This document shows positions 8,581 through 17,497 of a stretch of 64,000 nucleotides of DNA, in pieces. Within the stretch, counting starts at the first letter, position 1; every line of letters begins with the position of its first letter. The notes beneath the pieces were generated by a model, which worked only from the letters and a program-made list of their open reading frames with translations, did not search any database and was not told the origin of the DNA. Location of the stretch: assembly GCA_017992605.1 (NCBI GenBank), contig JAGOOG010000007.1:56199-120198 (forward strand), read 5' to 3'. Source of the stretch: Deltaproteobacteria bacterium (GTDB lineage: Bacteria > Desulfobacterota > Desulfomonilia > UBA1062). The translations under genes were made by a program, and so were the position numbers.

Positions 8581-9909
8581 ATGGTCGAGAAGGTCATCAT
8601 CATGGGCGCCGCGGGCAGGGATTTCCACAACTTCAATGTCTACTTCCGCGACAATCCACGCTATCGGGTGGTGGCCTTCACTGCGGCCCAGATCCCGGAC
8701 ATCGCCCAGCGGTCATACCCGGCTGCGCTGGCGGGCAGGCTCTACCCCGATGGCGTGCCCATCTACCCGGAGGCCGAGCTGGCACGGCTCATATCAGGGC
8801 ACCAGGTGGACCTGGTGGCCTTCTCCTACAGCGATGTCCCGTACGTGGAGGTGATGCACAAGGCCTCCATCGCCATGGCCCACGGCGCGGATTTCATCAT
8901 GATCGCGGCCGCGTACACCATGCTCAGGGCCGACAAGCCGGTGGTGGCGGTCTGTGCGGTCAGGACCGGCTGCGGCAAGTCGCAGACCACCCGCAAGGTG
9001 TGCACCATCCTGCGGGAGCTCGGCAGGAAGGTGGTGGTGGTGAGGCACCCCATGCCCTACGGCGACCTCCTTGCCCAGGAGGTGCAGCGGTTCTCGACGT
9101 ACGAGGACTTCGAACTCCATCGGTGCACCATCGAGGAGCGCGAGGAGTACGAGCCCCTGGTGGCCCAGGACATCGTGGTCTATGCCGGGGTGGATTACGG
9201 CAAAATCCTCGAGAAGGCCCAGGAAGAGGCCGACATCATCGTATGGGACGGCGGCAACAACGACACGCCCTTCTACCGGCCCGACGTCCACATCGTGCTC
9301 TTCGACCCGCACCGGCCGGGTCACGAGCTGCTCTATTACCCGGGCGAGACCAACATGCGCATGGCGAACATCGCCATCATCAACAAGGTGGACAGTGCCC
9401 ATGCCTCACAGGTGGAGAGGGTCGTGGCCACCATCGAGACGTACAACCCCCGGGCGAGGATCATTCTGGCCGCCTCTCCCGTGCTCGTCAGTGAGCCCGA
9501 CAGGATCCGGGGCAGGCGTGTCCTGGTGGTGGAGGACGGGCCCACGCTCACCCACGGCGAGATGCCCTTCGGCGCCGGATCCATTGCTGCGCGGGTCTTC
9601 GGCGCCGGTGAGATCGTCGACCCCCGGCCCTTCGCAACAGGGTCCATACGGTCTACCTACCGTACCTATCCCCACATCGGGTTCGTGCTGCCCGCCATGG
9701 GCTACAGTCCCGGCCAGATCGCTGACCTCGAGGAGACCATCAACCGGTCGGACTGCGACCTGGTCCTGTTCGCCACGCCCATCCAGCTCACCAGGATCCT
9801 GTCCATCAACAAGCCAGCCGTCAGGGTCAGGTACGAGTACGAGGATCACGGCAGCCCCACCCTGAAAGAGGTTCTCCTCGGCGAGCTGGAGACGCTGGGT
9901 CTCGCATGA
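8581..9909 (+). CDS. Cyclic 2,3-diphosphoglycerate synthetase-like P-loop GTPase
   Basis: A 442-residue protein starting MVEKVIIMGAAGRDFHNFN, a Rossmann-like N-terminal domain typical of proteins annotated as cyclic 2,3-diphosphoglycerate synthetase. A P-loop RTGCGKSQTT lies near residue 130, followed by VVVVRHPMPYGDL, an IIVWDGGNNDTP region and INKVDSA, which looks like a G4 guanine-specificity motif. The archaeal enzyme makes cDPG from 2,3-DPG using ATP; a bacterial homologue beside a carbamate kinase may act on another substrate. AAGGAAGG lies just upstream of the ATG. Its stop overlaps the next ATG by 4 bases (ATGA), indicating translational coupling with the kinase. Confidence 0.82.
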   Translation: MVEKVIIMGAAGRDFHNFNVYFRDNPRYRVVAFTAAQIPDIAQRSYPAALAGRLYPDGVPIYPEAELARLISGHQVDLVAFSYSDVPYVEVMHKASIAMAHGADFIMIAAAYTMLRADKPVVAVCAVRTGCGKSQTTRKVCTILRELGRKVVVVRHPMPYGDLLAQEVQRFSTYEDFELHRCTIEEREEYEPLVAQDIVVYAGVDYGKILEKAQEEADIIVWDGGNNDTPFYRPDVHIVLFDPHRPGHELLYYPGETNMRMANIAIINKVDSAHASQVERVVATIETYNPRARIILAASPVLVSEPDRIRGRRVLVVEDGPTLTHGEMPFGAGSIAARVFGAGEIVDPRPFATGSIRSTYRTYPHIGFVLPAMGYSPGQIADLEETINRSDCDLVLFATPIQLTRILSINKPAVRVRYEYEDHGSPTLKEVLLGELETLGLA

Positions 9910-10862
9910 GCACGGAGATCCCCCGCAGGCCCGTTCTCCTCGTGGCCCTGGGCGGCAACGCCCTCATCAGGAAGGGGCAGCGGGGAACCATCGAGGAACA
10001 GTTCGCCAATCTCAGAATACCCATCGGCCAGATCGCCCAGCTGACCAGGGAGTACCGCATCATCATCACCCACGGCAACGGCCCCCAGGTGGGCAACCTC
10101 CTCCTGCAGCAGGAGTGCACCGGGGAGGTTCCCAGGATGCCCCTCGAGATCCTCGTTGCCCAGACCCAGGGGCAGATAGGCTACATGATCGAGTCGACCC
10201 TGGACAGCGAGCTCATGCGCCGGGGCATTGCCGTGAACAAGCCCCTGGTGAGCCTCATCAGCTACGTGGTGGTCGACGAGAACAGCCCCGCCTTTGAAAA
10301 CCCGACCAAGCCCATCGGTCCCGTGTTCACCGAGGAGAGGGCCGGAAAACTGCCGTACGCCACCCGCAAGACCGAGAGAGGGTACCGGAGGGTGGTGGCA
10401 TCGCCCGAGCCGCTCACCATCGTGGAGAAGAACGAGATCATGCGGCTCATCGAGATGGACTTCGTGGTCGTATGCTGCGGCGGCGGCGGTATCCCCGTGG
10501 TGCGGGAGGGCCGGTCCTTCGCCGGCGTGGATGCCGTCATCGACAAGGACCTTGCCAGTGCCAGGCTTGCCTGCGAAGTGGGGGTGGAGATCTTTGTCAT
10601 CGCCACCGACGTTTCCGGTGTGGCCGTGGGATACGGCACGCCGGGGCAGCGGTTCCTGGACGCACTCACCATCGAGCAGGCCACCAAGTACATGGAGCGG
10701 GGAGAATTCCCCGAGGGCTCCATGCTGCCCAAGATACGGGCGGCGGTCGATTTTCTCGAGGCGGGCGGGAGCAGGGCGTTCATCACCTCGATCGAGACCA
10801 TTGAGGACGCCGTTGCGGGACGGTCGGGAACCGAGATCCTGAGGGGGTCACCCCGCCCGTAA
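9906..10862 (+). CDS. arcC: Carbamate kinase
   Basis: The 318-residue product shows the amino-acid kinase fold with LLVALGGNALIRKG at the N-terminus, IITHGNGPQVGN, VNKPLVSLISYVVVDENSPAF, a glycine-rich CCGGGGIPV segment, and FAGVDAVIDKDLAS near residue 205, all standard for carbamate kinase. It transfers phosphate from carbamoyl phosphate to ADP, giving ATP and carbamate, the energy-yielding step of arginine, citrulline or allantoin fermentation. Neither ornithine carbamoyltransferase nor arginine deiminase is in the window. It is coupled to the upstream GTPase gene, and its end overlaps the convergent TIGR00300 gene by 15 bases. Confidence 0.93.
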   Translation: MSTEIPRRPVLLVALGGNALIRKGQRGTIEEQFANLRIPIGQIAQLTREYRIIITHGNGPQVGNLLLQQECTGEVPRMPLEILVAQTQGQIGYMIESTLDSELMRRGIAVNKPLVSLISYVVVDENSPAFENPTKPIGPVFTEERAGKLPYATRKTERGYRRVVASPEPLTIVEKNEIMRLIEMDFVVVCCGGGGIPVVREGRSFAGVDAVIDKDLASARLACEVGVEIFVIATDVSGVAVGYGTPGQRFLDALTIEQATKYMERGEFPEGSMLPKIRAAVDFLEAGGSRAFITSIETIEDAVAGRSGTEILRGSPRP

Positions 10863-11951
10863 CCGCAAACCCCGCTCCACCGTCACCACGAAGTCCTGTA
10901 CATTGGTCAGGATGGAGCGTGCCGTGAGCGATCCCCGGTTGGCCAGCTTGTTCACCGCGAACTCGGACATGTCCACGGTGTAGAAGTAAACCGGCCGGAC
11001 CGTCCCGTCGGTACCCACATGGTAGGACGGCGCCATGTTGCCTGTGGCTATGGCATGGAGCTGGGTGGCCATGGCGATGACCGTGGTGGCCTTTCTCGTC
11101 AGTGCCCGCATGCCGTCTTGTGCCGCATACGCATCACCGGTCACCTCGGGCAGCGGCCCATCGTCACGGATTGATCCCGCCAGCACGAAGGGGACGTCCT
11201 TCTCGATGAGGGCCTTCATGATCCCGTTCGTGAGGGCGCCCCGGACGATGGCCTCCTTCAGCGACCCGATCCTGCGGATGGTATTGATGGCGTCCAGATG
11301 ATGGTAGTGCCCCAGCGGCACGGTCCGCTTCGAGTAGATATCCTGGCCCAGGCCCGTGGAGAAGAGGCATGCCTCCACGTCATGGGTCGCCAGGGCGTTC
11401 CCGGCCAGGAGCGCGTGCACATAGCCCCTCCCCACGAGCCCGGCAAAGGCGTTTCTCGCGTCGCGGTCGAACACCACGGCAGGGCCCAGGACCCAGACGA
11501 CGAAGCCATGCTGGCGTTCGTAGTCCAGCAGGTCATAGAGCTCGTCGTAGTCGATGGAGAACGATGTCTCCCGGGTGATGCGGCTCCGGAAGGCGAACTT
11601 CTCGCTGGCAGAGTCCATGAAGTCAAAGGCCCGGGCGTGCACGAAGATGCCGTCTTCCCCGTTCTCGCGCCTGCCGCACGCCACCTCGTCGCCTGCCCTG
11701 ATATTCCTGAATTCCTTGATCTCGATCGATCCGTCATTCGCCAGGACCGCGACGCAGTCCATGCGGGATTCCCCGGGCAGGACCCACTGAGCGCTGCTCA
11801 GGTGGAAATACTCCGGAAAGATGGATGTCGCGTGGTAGTCTCCAGGCGCCACCCCGTCCTTGACCGCCCGGTCGAAACGTGCAGGTGGTGCGACGGTGAA
11901 TTCCCGTGTGCTGAAGTCAGGGTGCCGGTACGGGGGAAGGGTAAAAGGCAT
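10848..11951 (-). CDS. TIGR00300 family protein, LOR/SDH-type domain; probable ornithine cyclodeaminase-like enzyme
   Basis: The 367-residue product corresponds to the LOR/SDH-related TIGR00300 family: N-terminal FPEYFHLSSAQWVLPGESRMD, a middle DYDELYDLLDYERQHGFVVWV, then a nucleotide-fold half with LAGNALATHDVEACLF and LGHYHHLDAINTIRRIGS. In archaea and as the C-terminal part of cyanobacterial ArgZ/AgrE, this domain converts ornithine to proline with release of ammonia; that role is inferred here. GGAGGTGAGCT sits directly before the ATG. Facing the carbamate kinase gene across a 15-base overlap, it hints at arginine/ornithine breakdown. No N-terminal guanidine-hydrolase domain is present. 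Confidence 0.82.
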   Translation of the reverse strand: MPFTLPPYRHPDFSTREFTVAPPARFDRAVKDGVAPGDYHATSIFPEYFHLSSAQWVLPGESRMDCVAVLANDGSIEIKEFRNIRAGDEVACGRRENGEDGIFVHARAFDFMDSASEKFAFRSRITRETSFSIDYDELYDLLDYERQHGFVVWVLGPAVVFDRDARNAFAGLVGRGYVHALLAGNALATHDVEACLFSTGLGQDIYSKRTVPLGHYHHLDAINTIRRIGSLKEAIVRGALTNGIMKALIEKDVPFVLAGSIRDDGPLPEVTGDAYAAQDGMRALTRKATTVIAMATQLHAIATGNMAPSYHVGTDGTVRPVYFYTVDMSEFAVNKLANRGSLTARSILTNVQDFVVTVERGLRLRAG

Positions 11952-12059
11952 AGCTCACCTCCTCGAGAAGAACTTCCGCAAGAGGATCCTGGGAATTCTA
12001 TGTAATGGAAGGGGAGGCTGCTGTCAAAGACTATCGCACAGGCCTTATCCTGCAAGGCC

Positions 12060-12137
12060 TCAATCCAGGGCGGTCATCTTTCTGATGAAGACGGACAGCC
12101 CTATGAGTATGAATCCGGTAATGAACAAGCTCATCAT
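12060..12137 (-). CDS. Possible 25-residue single-span membrane peptide
   Basis: A short minus-strand frame encodes 25 residues: MM start, a hydrophobic stretch LFITGFILIGLSVFI, then RKMTALD and a stop. It reads as one transmembrane helix with a positive cytoplasmic end. GAGG lies 8 bases before the first ATG, a normal arrangement. It lies between the GTPase gene and the TIGR00300 gene on the same strand, 108 bases before the latter. Its real expression is unproven; the evidence is the combination of a sensible binding site and a well-formed TM helix. Confidence 0.45.
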   Translation of the reverse strand: MMSLFITGFILIGLSVFIRKMTALD

Positions 12138-12257
12138 GGTACCAACCTCGCGTACATGGTCTCATCTGAAGTGTGCGCGAGACTCATAGAGGACTTCAAG
12201 GGAAAAGGCAAGGGAAAACTACGGAAGGACGTCGGACGCGCAGGGGACAGGACTTGT

Positions 12258-13244
12258 CTAGAGGTGTATCTCCACGATGTCACCGTCCTGCATCACATAG
12301 TCGCGCTGCACCATCATCCCGTCGTGTACGGTCCTGCCCCATATGCGGGCATACTTGAGCTTGGTCAGGAAGTCCTTGTGGATTCTTCCTGCCAGGTCCT
12401 CGAGGGTCGAGTCCCGGGGGATGACAAAGGGCTCGTCCATGTCCGGTTCCCTGCCCGGATTCTTGGAATAGACCCTGATGATGCCTGACATGTCGTAGAT
12501 GATTCGGAGGAAGACATCCAGGTTGGTGCCGTTCAGGATGGATACGGGCAGTGCCGGAACCTTCAGCTCGGCGAGCTCAAGGAAGGCCTGGAAGTCCTCC
12601 TCTCTGCCGGGTCCGTCCACCTTGTTCACCACGACGGAGATCTTCTTCATGAACACCGGTCTTCTGATGTTCTCGGGGACCTCGGTCCCTTCGGGGAATA
12701 TCCGATATTCCTCCAGGATCCTCATGATCTCCTCGTACTGGCCGATGGGGTCGGTGGTTATGTCCAGCAGGATCACCACGATGTCGACCCTGCGCACCAG
12801 GTCCATCATGAGAGGGTCGACGTAGTCGGCCGTGATGGGCGGGGTGTCGACGAGCTGGAACTGGATGTTCTCGTATGGCGCCATGCCCGGCGTCGGTTTA
12901 TGGGTCGTGTGGGGAAACGGCGCGATCTCGGGTTCCGCGTTGGTAAGGGCGGTTATCAGGGAGGACTTCCCCGCGTTCGGCGGACCGATGACAATGACCT
13001 GGGACGCCCCCTCCTTCTCGATGGAGAACGCGCTCTTCTGTTTGGCCGCGCCCTTCTTCTTCTGTGCCTCTTCCTTGTGTCTGCTTATGCGGCGCTTGAT
13101 GTCGGCTTGCATCTTGTCCGTGCCCTTGTGCTTGGGGATGATCGCAAACATCTCCTCGAGGGCCTCGATCTTCTCCTCGGTGGTCCTGGCCTCCCGGTAG
13201 CGCCGTTCGGCCTCGAGATATGTCGGCGGCAGATTCGCAGGCAT
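12258..13244 (-). CDS. DRG/Obg-type GTPase with C-terminal TGS domain
   Basis: A 328-residue P-loop GTPase. After a charged helical N-terminus (residues 1-70, many Lys/Glu) come G1 GPPNAGKSS, the HTTHKPTPGM switch I region, G3 DTPP (most relatives have DTPG) and G4 NKVD. The last 75 residues form a TGS domain ending QDGDIVEIHL. This arrangement matches the DRG/Obg superfamily; such proteins interact with ribosomes or RNA, and TGS is seen in DRG and YchF-like members. GGAGGG precedes the ATG. It starts a minus-strand series with the possible small membrane peptide and the TIGR00300 gene. Confidence 0.88.
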   Translation of the reverse strand: MPANLPPTYLEAERRYREARTTEEKIEALEEMFAIIPKHKGTDKMQADIKRRISRHKEEAQKKKGAAKQKSAFSIEKEGASQVIVIGPPNAGKSSLITALTNAEPEIAPFPHTTHKPTPGMAPYENIQFQLVDTPPITADYVDPLMMDLVRRVDIVVILLDITTDPIGQYEEIMRILEEYRIFPEGTEVPENIRRPVFMKKISVVVNKVDGPGREEDFQAFLELAELKVPALPVSILNGTNLDVFLRIIYDMSGIIRVYSKNPGREPDMDEPFVIPRDSTLEDLAGRIHKDFLTKLKYARIWGRTVHDGMMVQRDYVMQDGDIVEIHL

Positions 13245-13339
13245 CGGTTCCCTCCACCCGTGTGTAAGGAAAAGCCTCCTTTAAATCGTGTAGCATACAC
13301 AAAACACAGTCATTATCAATTGACCGCCGGTGGTGGGTA

Positions 13340-14038
13340 TCACCATCGGGGTCTCTTCCCGCATACGATATTTATTGCGCCGAACATGTGCCGTTCGAAC
13401 GCCACCTCCACGAATCCCACGGCGCTCATCAGGGACGCGATCTGGCGGGCCGTCTTGAATGCCTGGGTGGAAGCAGGGAGGTATCGGTACGCGGCTTCGT
13501 CCCCCGTGATGAGTGCCCCGAGACGGGGTATGACCCAGTTCAGGTGGGCCTTCACGAGGGGGTTCAGGACATTCTCGGGAGGAGGACCGGCATCGAGGCA
13601 GATGACCTTTCCCCCGGGTCTGACGACACGGCACTGCTCCTCGAAGGCCCCCCGGATGTCGGGTACGTTGCGGACAAGGAATCCTGAAGCCACGGCGTCG
13701 AACACGGCATCCTCGAACGGCAGGGCCAGCACATCGGCACAGGCCCACTTCACCCGGGGAGGGCATGTCTTCACGCCGACCTTCATCATCCCGCCGGTGA
13801 GATCAATGGCGACGATGCGGGCGTGAGGGTATGTGCGGGATGCTTCGAGGGAGATCCTGCCGGTTCCCGCCCCCGCATCGAGCATGACCCCGTCTTCAGG
13901 CAGGTCGGCAAGTGCAACCACGCGTTTCCGCCAGAGCCGGTCCATGCCGAAGCTCATGAGGGTGTTCATGAAATCATACCGGTGGGCGATGTTCCCGAAC
14001 ATGGTTCGTATCTGGTCGTTCCAGCCTGGCGGATCCAT
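13340..14038 (-). CDS. UbiE/MenG-like class I SAM methyltransferase
   Basis: A 232-residue methyltransferase with the UbiE hallmark N-terminus RTMFGNIAHRYDFMNTLMSFGMDRLWRK, motif I MLDAGAGTGRIS, IDLTGGMM, ADVLALPFEDAVFDAV and LVRNVPDIRGAF. UbiE/MenG C-methylates demethylmenaquinone (or the ubiquinone precursor) using S-adenosylmethionine; an anaerobe would use it for menaquinone. It is not next to other quinone genes, so substrate remains inferred. ATG at 14038 follows a short AAGG; the upstream open frame overlaps the divergent gene and is not supported. Confidence 0.85.
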   Translation of the reverse strand: MDPPGWNDQIRTMFGNIAHRYDFMNTLMSFGMDRLWRKRVVALADLPEDGVMLDAGAGTGRISLEASRTYPHARIVAIDLTGGMMKVGVKTCPPRVKWACADVLALPFEDAVFDAVASGFLVRNVPDIRGAFEEQCRVVRPGGKVICLDAGPPPENVLNPLVKAHLNWVIPRLGALITGDEAAYRYLPASTQAFKTARQIASLMSAVGFVEVAFERHMFGAINIVCGKRPRW

Positions 14039-14189
14039 ATGCCTTCGATACCGGAGGATTCCTGCCGTGTAAAGTATATTGCCCTCTGACAGACGGTCGA
14101 GAATTGACAGGGGTCGGGACAGTTGGTACATGGTAGACAGTGGTCTCGTGACTGTATGGAATGGCCGGCTGGGTCCTTTGGAGGTATGC

Positions 14190-15107
14190 ATGGAACCCGT
14201 CATCGATGTTCACACCCATCTGGGAGACATCCTCTACCCGGGAGGTGGTTCTCTCATAGAGAAGAAAGGGGTGAGGAAGGCCCGGATCTTCGATCCCATA
14301 TCCATTTCCGAGGTTCTCCTGCACCGGGACTTCGGCGGCGGGGATACCCTGTACCGGCTCATGGGAAGATGGGTGACCAGGGCGGAACGGGCCAGGAATT
14401 TCACCGCCACCCGGGAAAACTGCCGGAAGTCCATGGACGAGGCCGGGGTCACCTACAGTGCATGCATGCCCATCGCACCCTACCTGACCTTCGAGGACCT
14501 GCGGCGCGCAGCTCAAAAGGACCCGGGCATCATCCCCTTCACCAGCGTGGACTATACCCGGGCCTACGACGTCGCGTCGGAGCTTTCCGCTCACGTGGCG
14601 GCAGGTGCGCGGGGGCTCAAGCTCCACGCCGCCATCCAGAACGTCCCGCTGACCAGCAGGGAGACCTTCGCCGCGGTGGAGGCCTTTGCCCCCCACGGCC
14701 TGCCCGTGCTCTTTCATTGCGGATACAGCTCGTACTACCTCGAGGGAGAGAGACACAAGGAAAACCCTTCCTTCTCGGAGATCCACTACTGCAGGGACCT
14801 CGTGAAGGCCTTCCCGAGGGTGAGCTTCATCGCCGGTCACGCGGGCATATACCAGGTCGGAGAGGTGATTTCCATGCTCCGTGGCTTTCCCAACGTGTCG
14901 GTGGACATCTCCTTCCAGTCGCCGGAAAAGATCAGGGATCTCCTGAACAGTTTCGGGCCGGGCCGTGTCATGTACGGTTCCGACTGGCCCTGGGGGGGCA
15001 GGAAGACGCCGGTCAAGACCGTGAAGATCGCCTGCCGGGGTGACAGGGCCCTGGAAAGGAAGATCCTCTATGAGAACGCCGCAGGGCTGCTGAAGATGGA
15101 AGCGTAG
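14190..15107 (+). CDS. Amidohydrolase 2 family (PF04909) metal-dependent hydrolase
   Basis: A 305-residue TIM-barrel hydrolase. The metal-binding HxH is at the start (VIDVHTHLGD), with later histidines in LFHCGYS and IAGHAGIYQ and the catalytic Asp in YGSDWPWGG, giving a complete PF04909 set. Members are hydrolases or decarboxylases related to aminocarboxymuconate decarboxylase. The start was placed at 14190 where GGAGG lies 6-8 bases upstream; the longer upstream frame overlaps the divergent methyltransferase. A second PF04909 protein lies two genes away, with an asparagine synthetase in between. Confidence 0.85.
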   Translation: MEPVIDVHTHLGDILYPGGGSLIEKKGVRKARIFDPISISEVLLHRDFGGGDTLYRLMGRWVTRAERARNFTATRENCRKSMDEAGVTYSACMPIAPYLTFEDLRRAAQKDPGIIPFTSVDYTRAYDVASELSAHVAAGARGLKLHAAIQNVPLTSRETFAAVEAFAPHGLPVLFHCGYSSYYLEGERHKENPSFSEIHYCRDLVKAFPRVSFIAGHAGIYQVGEVISMLRGFPNVSVDISFQSPEKIRDLLNSFGPGRVMYGSDWPWGGRKTPVKTVKIACRGDRALERKILYENAAGLLKMEA

Positions 15108-15470
15108 CCGTCAGATCGCGTCCCTGCCGCTCTCGCCGGTACGGGCTGTCTCACGGTGCCACAAGGTGCGGGCACCTGGTGCGGGTCCTCATGCCGGCAG
15201 CGCCCCGTCTCGATGCGGTGTTCCGGTGATCCCTGCCATGGGAGGAGATGGGGCGCGATGAAACAAAAACGTGCATTCCAAGACGTGTTGATACAAGAAT
15301 GATTCGACTGGACAAGGGTGCCCGGTGATACATGCATAACTGCTCGTGCCCCGGCGCTGCCGGTCAGAAGTCCTGAAGAACCCCGTGCCGACAGGGTCAT
15401 GGAACGGAGTCCGGGAGCCTGCCGCAGCCGTGGTGCATGACCTTGGCACCGATCTGGCAAACATGGACCC
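15108..15470 (+). other. 363-base intergenic region
   Basis: I see no supported gene here. Short open frames exist on the minus strand but lack binding sites and recognisable sequence. A lower-GC patch around 15250-15350 may hold the promoter for the asparagine synthetase gene that starts at 15471. Confidence 0.5.
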
Positions 15471-17381
15471 ATGTGCGGGATCATCGGGGTCTATCATCCG
15501 GGACAGGCATCGGGCGTGAGCGAGCAGGCCGTCAGGAGGATGCTGTCCAGCATGGTGCACCGGGGACCAGACGGGCAGGGCCTGTTCCAGGACGGTTCCG
15601 TGTTCATAGGCCACAGGAGGCTCTCCATCATAGACCTTGCGTCAGGAAGCCAGCCCATGAGCAACGAGGACCGCACGATCCATGTCTGCGCCAACGGGGA
15701 GATATTCAACTACCGTGAACTCATGGTCGAGCTCGCAGGGCAGGGACACCGCTTCAGGACCAGCTGCGATATCGAGGTGATCCTGCACCTCTACGAGCGG
15801 TACGGGATCGAGATGTTCGCGCACATGGAGGGCCAGTTCGCCTTCGCCCTGTGGGATACGGTCCGTCGACGGCTCGTCCTGGCGCGGGACCGCTTCGGGA
15901 TAGCCCCCCTGTACTATGCCACCCACGGCGATGCCCTCGTCTTCGCGTCCGAGATCAAGGCCATGCTGCCCGTCCTTGGCAGGCTCAGGCTGTCCCCCGA
16001 GGGGATGGCGCAGGTCTTCACCTTCTGGTCGGCTGTGGCTCCCAGGACCGTCTTCGAGGGCATCTGGCAGCTCAGGCCGGGCCAGTGCATGGTTTTCGAG
16101 GAAGGGAGAAGGAGGCCGTTCCTCTACTGGGACGTCTCGTTCCCGCCCCGGGGAGCCCATGACATCCAGGAAGAAGCCCAGGCCATGAAAGGCCTCCACG
16201 AGATTCTCGACGAGGCGGCCTCTCTGCGGCTCCGTTCCGATGTCCCGGTGGGAGCCTACCTGAGCGGCGGGCTCGACTCCAGCGTCATATCCGTGCTCGT
16301 GAAGACATACGTACCGGGCATGGAGACCTTTTCCGTGAGCTTCGCCGACCCGGCCTTCGACGAGTCGCTCTTCCAGGAGGCCATGGGCAGGAGCCTGGGG
16401 ACCCACCATCATGTGCGCAGGGTCAGCTATAACGATATCTGCGGCGTCTTCGAGCAGGTGGTCTGGCATGCCGAGACGCCGGTATTGAGGACCGCGCCTG
16501 CGCCCATGTTTCTGCTCTCCCGGCTCACGCGGGAGAACGGCATCAAGGTGGTGCTCACCGGAGAAGGCGCCGATGAGCTCTTCGGCGGGTACGACATCTT
16601 CAAGGAGGCGCTCATCAGGCGGTTCTGGGCCAGATACCCGGAATCCGCCATGAGGCCCCTCCTGCTCTATGCCCTCTACCCCTACTCGCCGGTGCAGATG
16701 AGGCGATCGGGTCGCCTCCTCATGTCGTTCTACCGGGAAGATCTCCTCGACACGGGCCACTTCGGCTATTCCCACCTTCCCACCTGGCGCAGCACATCGG
16801 CCGTCAGGCAGTATTTCACCGAGGAATTCCGAGGCTCCGTGGGGGCGTACGATCCTGTGGAGGACCTCGGCAGGCTGATGCCCGAGGCCTATGCGACCTG
16901 GCACCCCCTCAACCAGGCCCAGTACCTCGAGATCAAGCTCCTGCTGGCCGGGTATCTCCTCTCGTCCCAGGGAGAGCGCATGACCATGGCCCACGGCGTG
17001 GAAGGCCGCTACCCGTTCCTGAGCCACCGCGTGGCCGAGTTCGCATCACGGCTGAGCCCACAGCTCAAGCTCAGGGGTCTCAGGGAGAAGTATGTCCTCA
17101 AAAAGGCATTCAGGAAGGAGCTGCCCGGCGAGATCTTTTCCCGGGTCAAGCAGCCCTATGGTGCACCCAGCACGGAGTCGTTCTTCCATCGCGGCTCCCT
17201 GAGAGCGGAGGTGGCACCTTACCTCGACCGTGAAGCCATTGCGGCCGGGGGCGTCTTCGATCCGGACAGGGTGGAGGCGCTGATCGCCAAGTGCTCCCGC
17301 CTCAAGCGTGCCGGGTTCAGGGACACCAGCGCGCTGATCGGAGTGCTCTCCACCCAGATACTCATGAGACAGTTCTGCTGA
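15471..17381 (+). CDS. asnB: Asparagine synthase (glutamine-hydrolysing)
   Basis: A 636-residue two-domain enzyme. The N-terminal Ntn glutaminase starts MCGIIGVY with the nucleophile Cys2, and carries MVHRGPDGQG and the ANGEIFNY motif. The synthetase half has the PPi loop AYLSGGLDSS and the later GEGADELFGGYD segment. It makes asparagine from aspartate, ATP and glutamine-derived ammonia; in some genomes such long forms modify peptides or exopolysaccharide instead. Its length (636) is that of the Bacillus AsnB/AsnO class rather than the 554-residue E. coli type. No strong ribosome site is seen before the ATG, but Cys2 fixes the start. Confidence 0.92.
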   Translation: MCGIIGVYHPGQASGVSEQAVRRMLSSMVHRGPDGQGLFQDGSVFIGHRRLSIIDLASGSQPMSNEDRTIHVCANGEIFNYRELMVELAGQGHRFRTSCDIEVILHLYERYGIEMFAHMEGQFAFALWDTVRRRLVLARDRFGIAPLYYATHGDALVFASEIKAMLPVLGRLRLSPEGMAQVFTFWSAVAPRTVFEGIWQLRPGQCMVFEEGRRRPFLYWDVSFPPRGAHDIQEEAQAMKGLHEILDEAASLRLRSDVPVGAYLSGGLDSSVISVLVKTYVPGMETFSVSFADPAFDESLFQEAMGRSLGTHHHVRRVSYNDICGVFEQVVWHAETPVLRTAPAPMFLLSRLTRENGIKVVLTGEGADELFGGYDIFKEALIRRFWARYPESAMRPLLLYALYPYSPVQMRRSGRLLMSFYREDLLDTGHFGYSHLPTWRSTSAVRQYFTEEFRGSVGAYDPVEDLGRLMPEAYATWHPLNQAQYLEIKLLLAGYLLSSQGERMTMAHGVEGRYPFLSHRVAEFASRLSPQLKLRGLREKYVLKKAFRKELPGEIFSRVKQPYGAPSTESFFHRGSLRAEVAPYLDREAIAAGGVFDPDRVEALIAKCSRLKRAGFRDTSALIGVLSTQILMRQFC

Positions 17382-17497
17382 AAAAGACCACGCCTCCCCT
17401 GGTTCCTTGTGATATCCTTTCCGTGGTATGAGTGTAACGTATGATTCCTTCACGACCGCCGAGGAGCGGTCATAGTCCATGCATATAAGGAGGGTTC

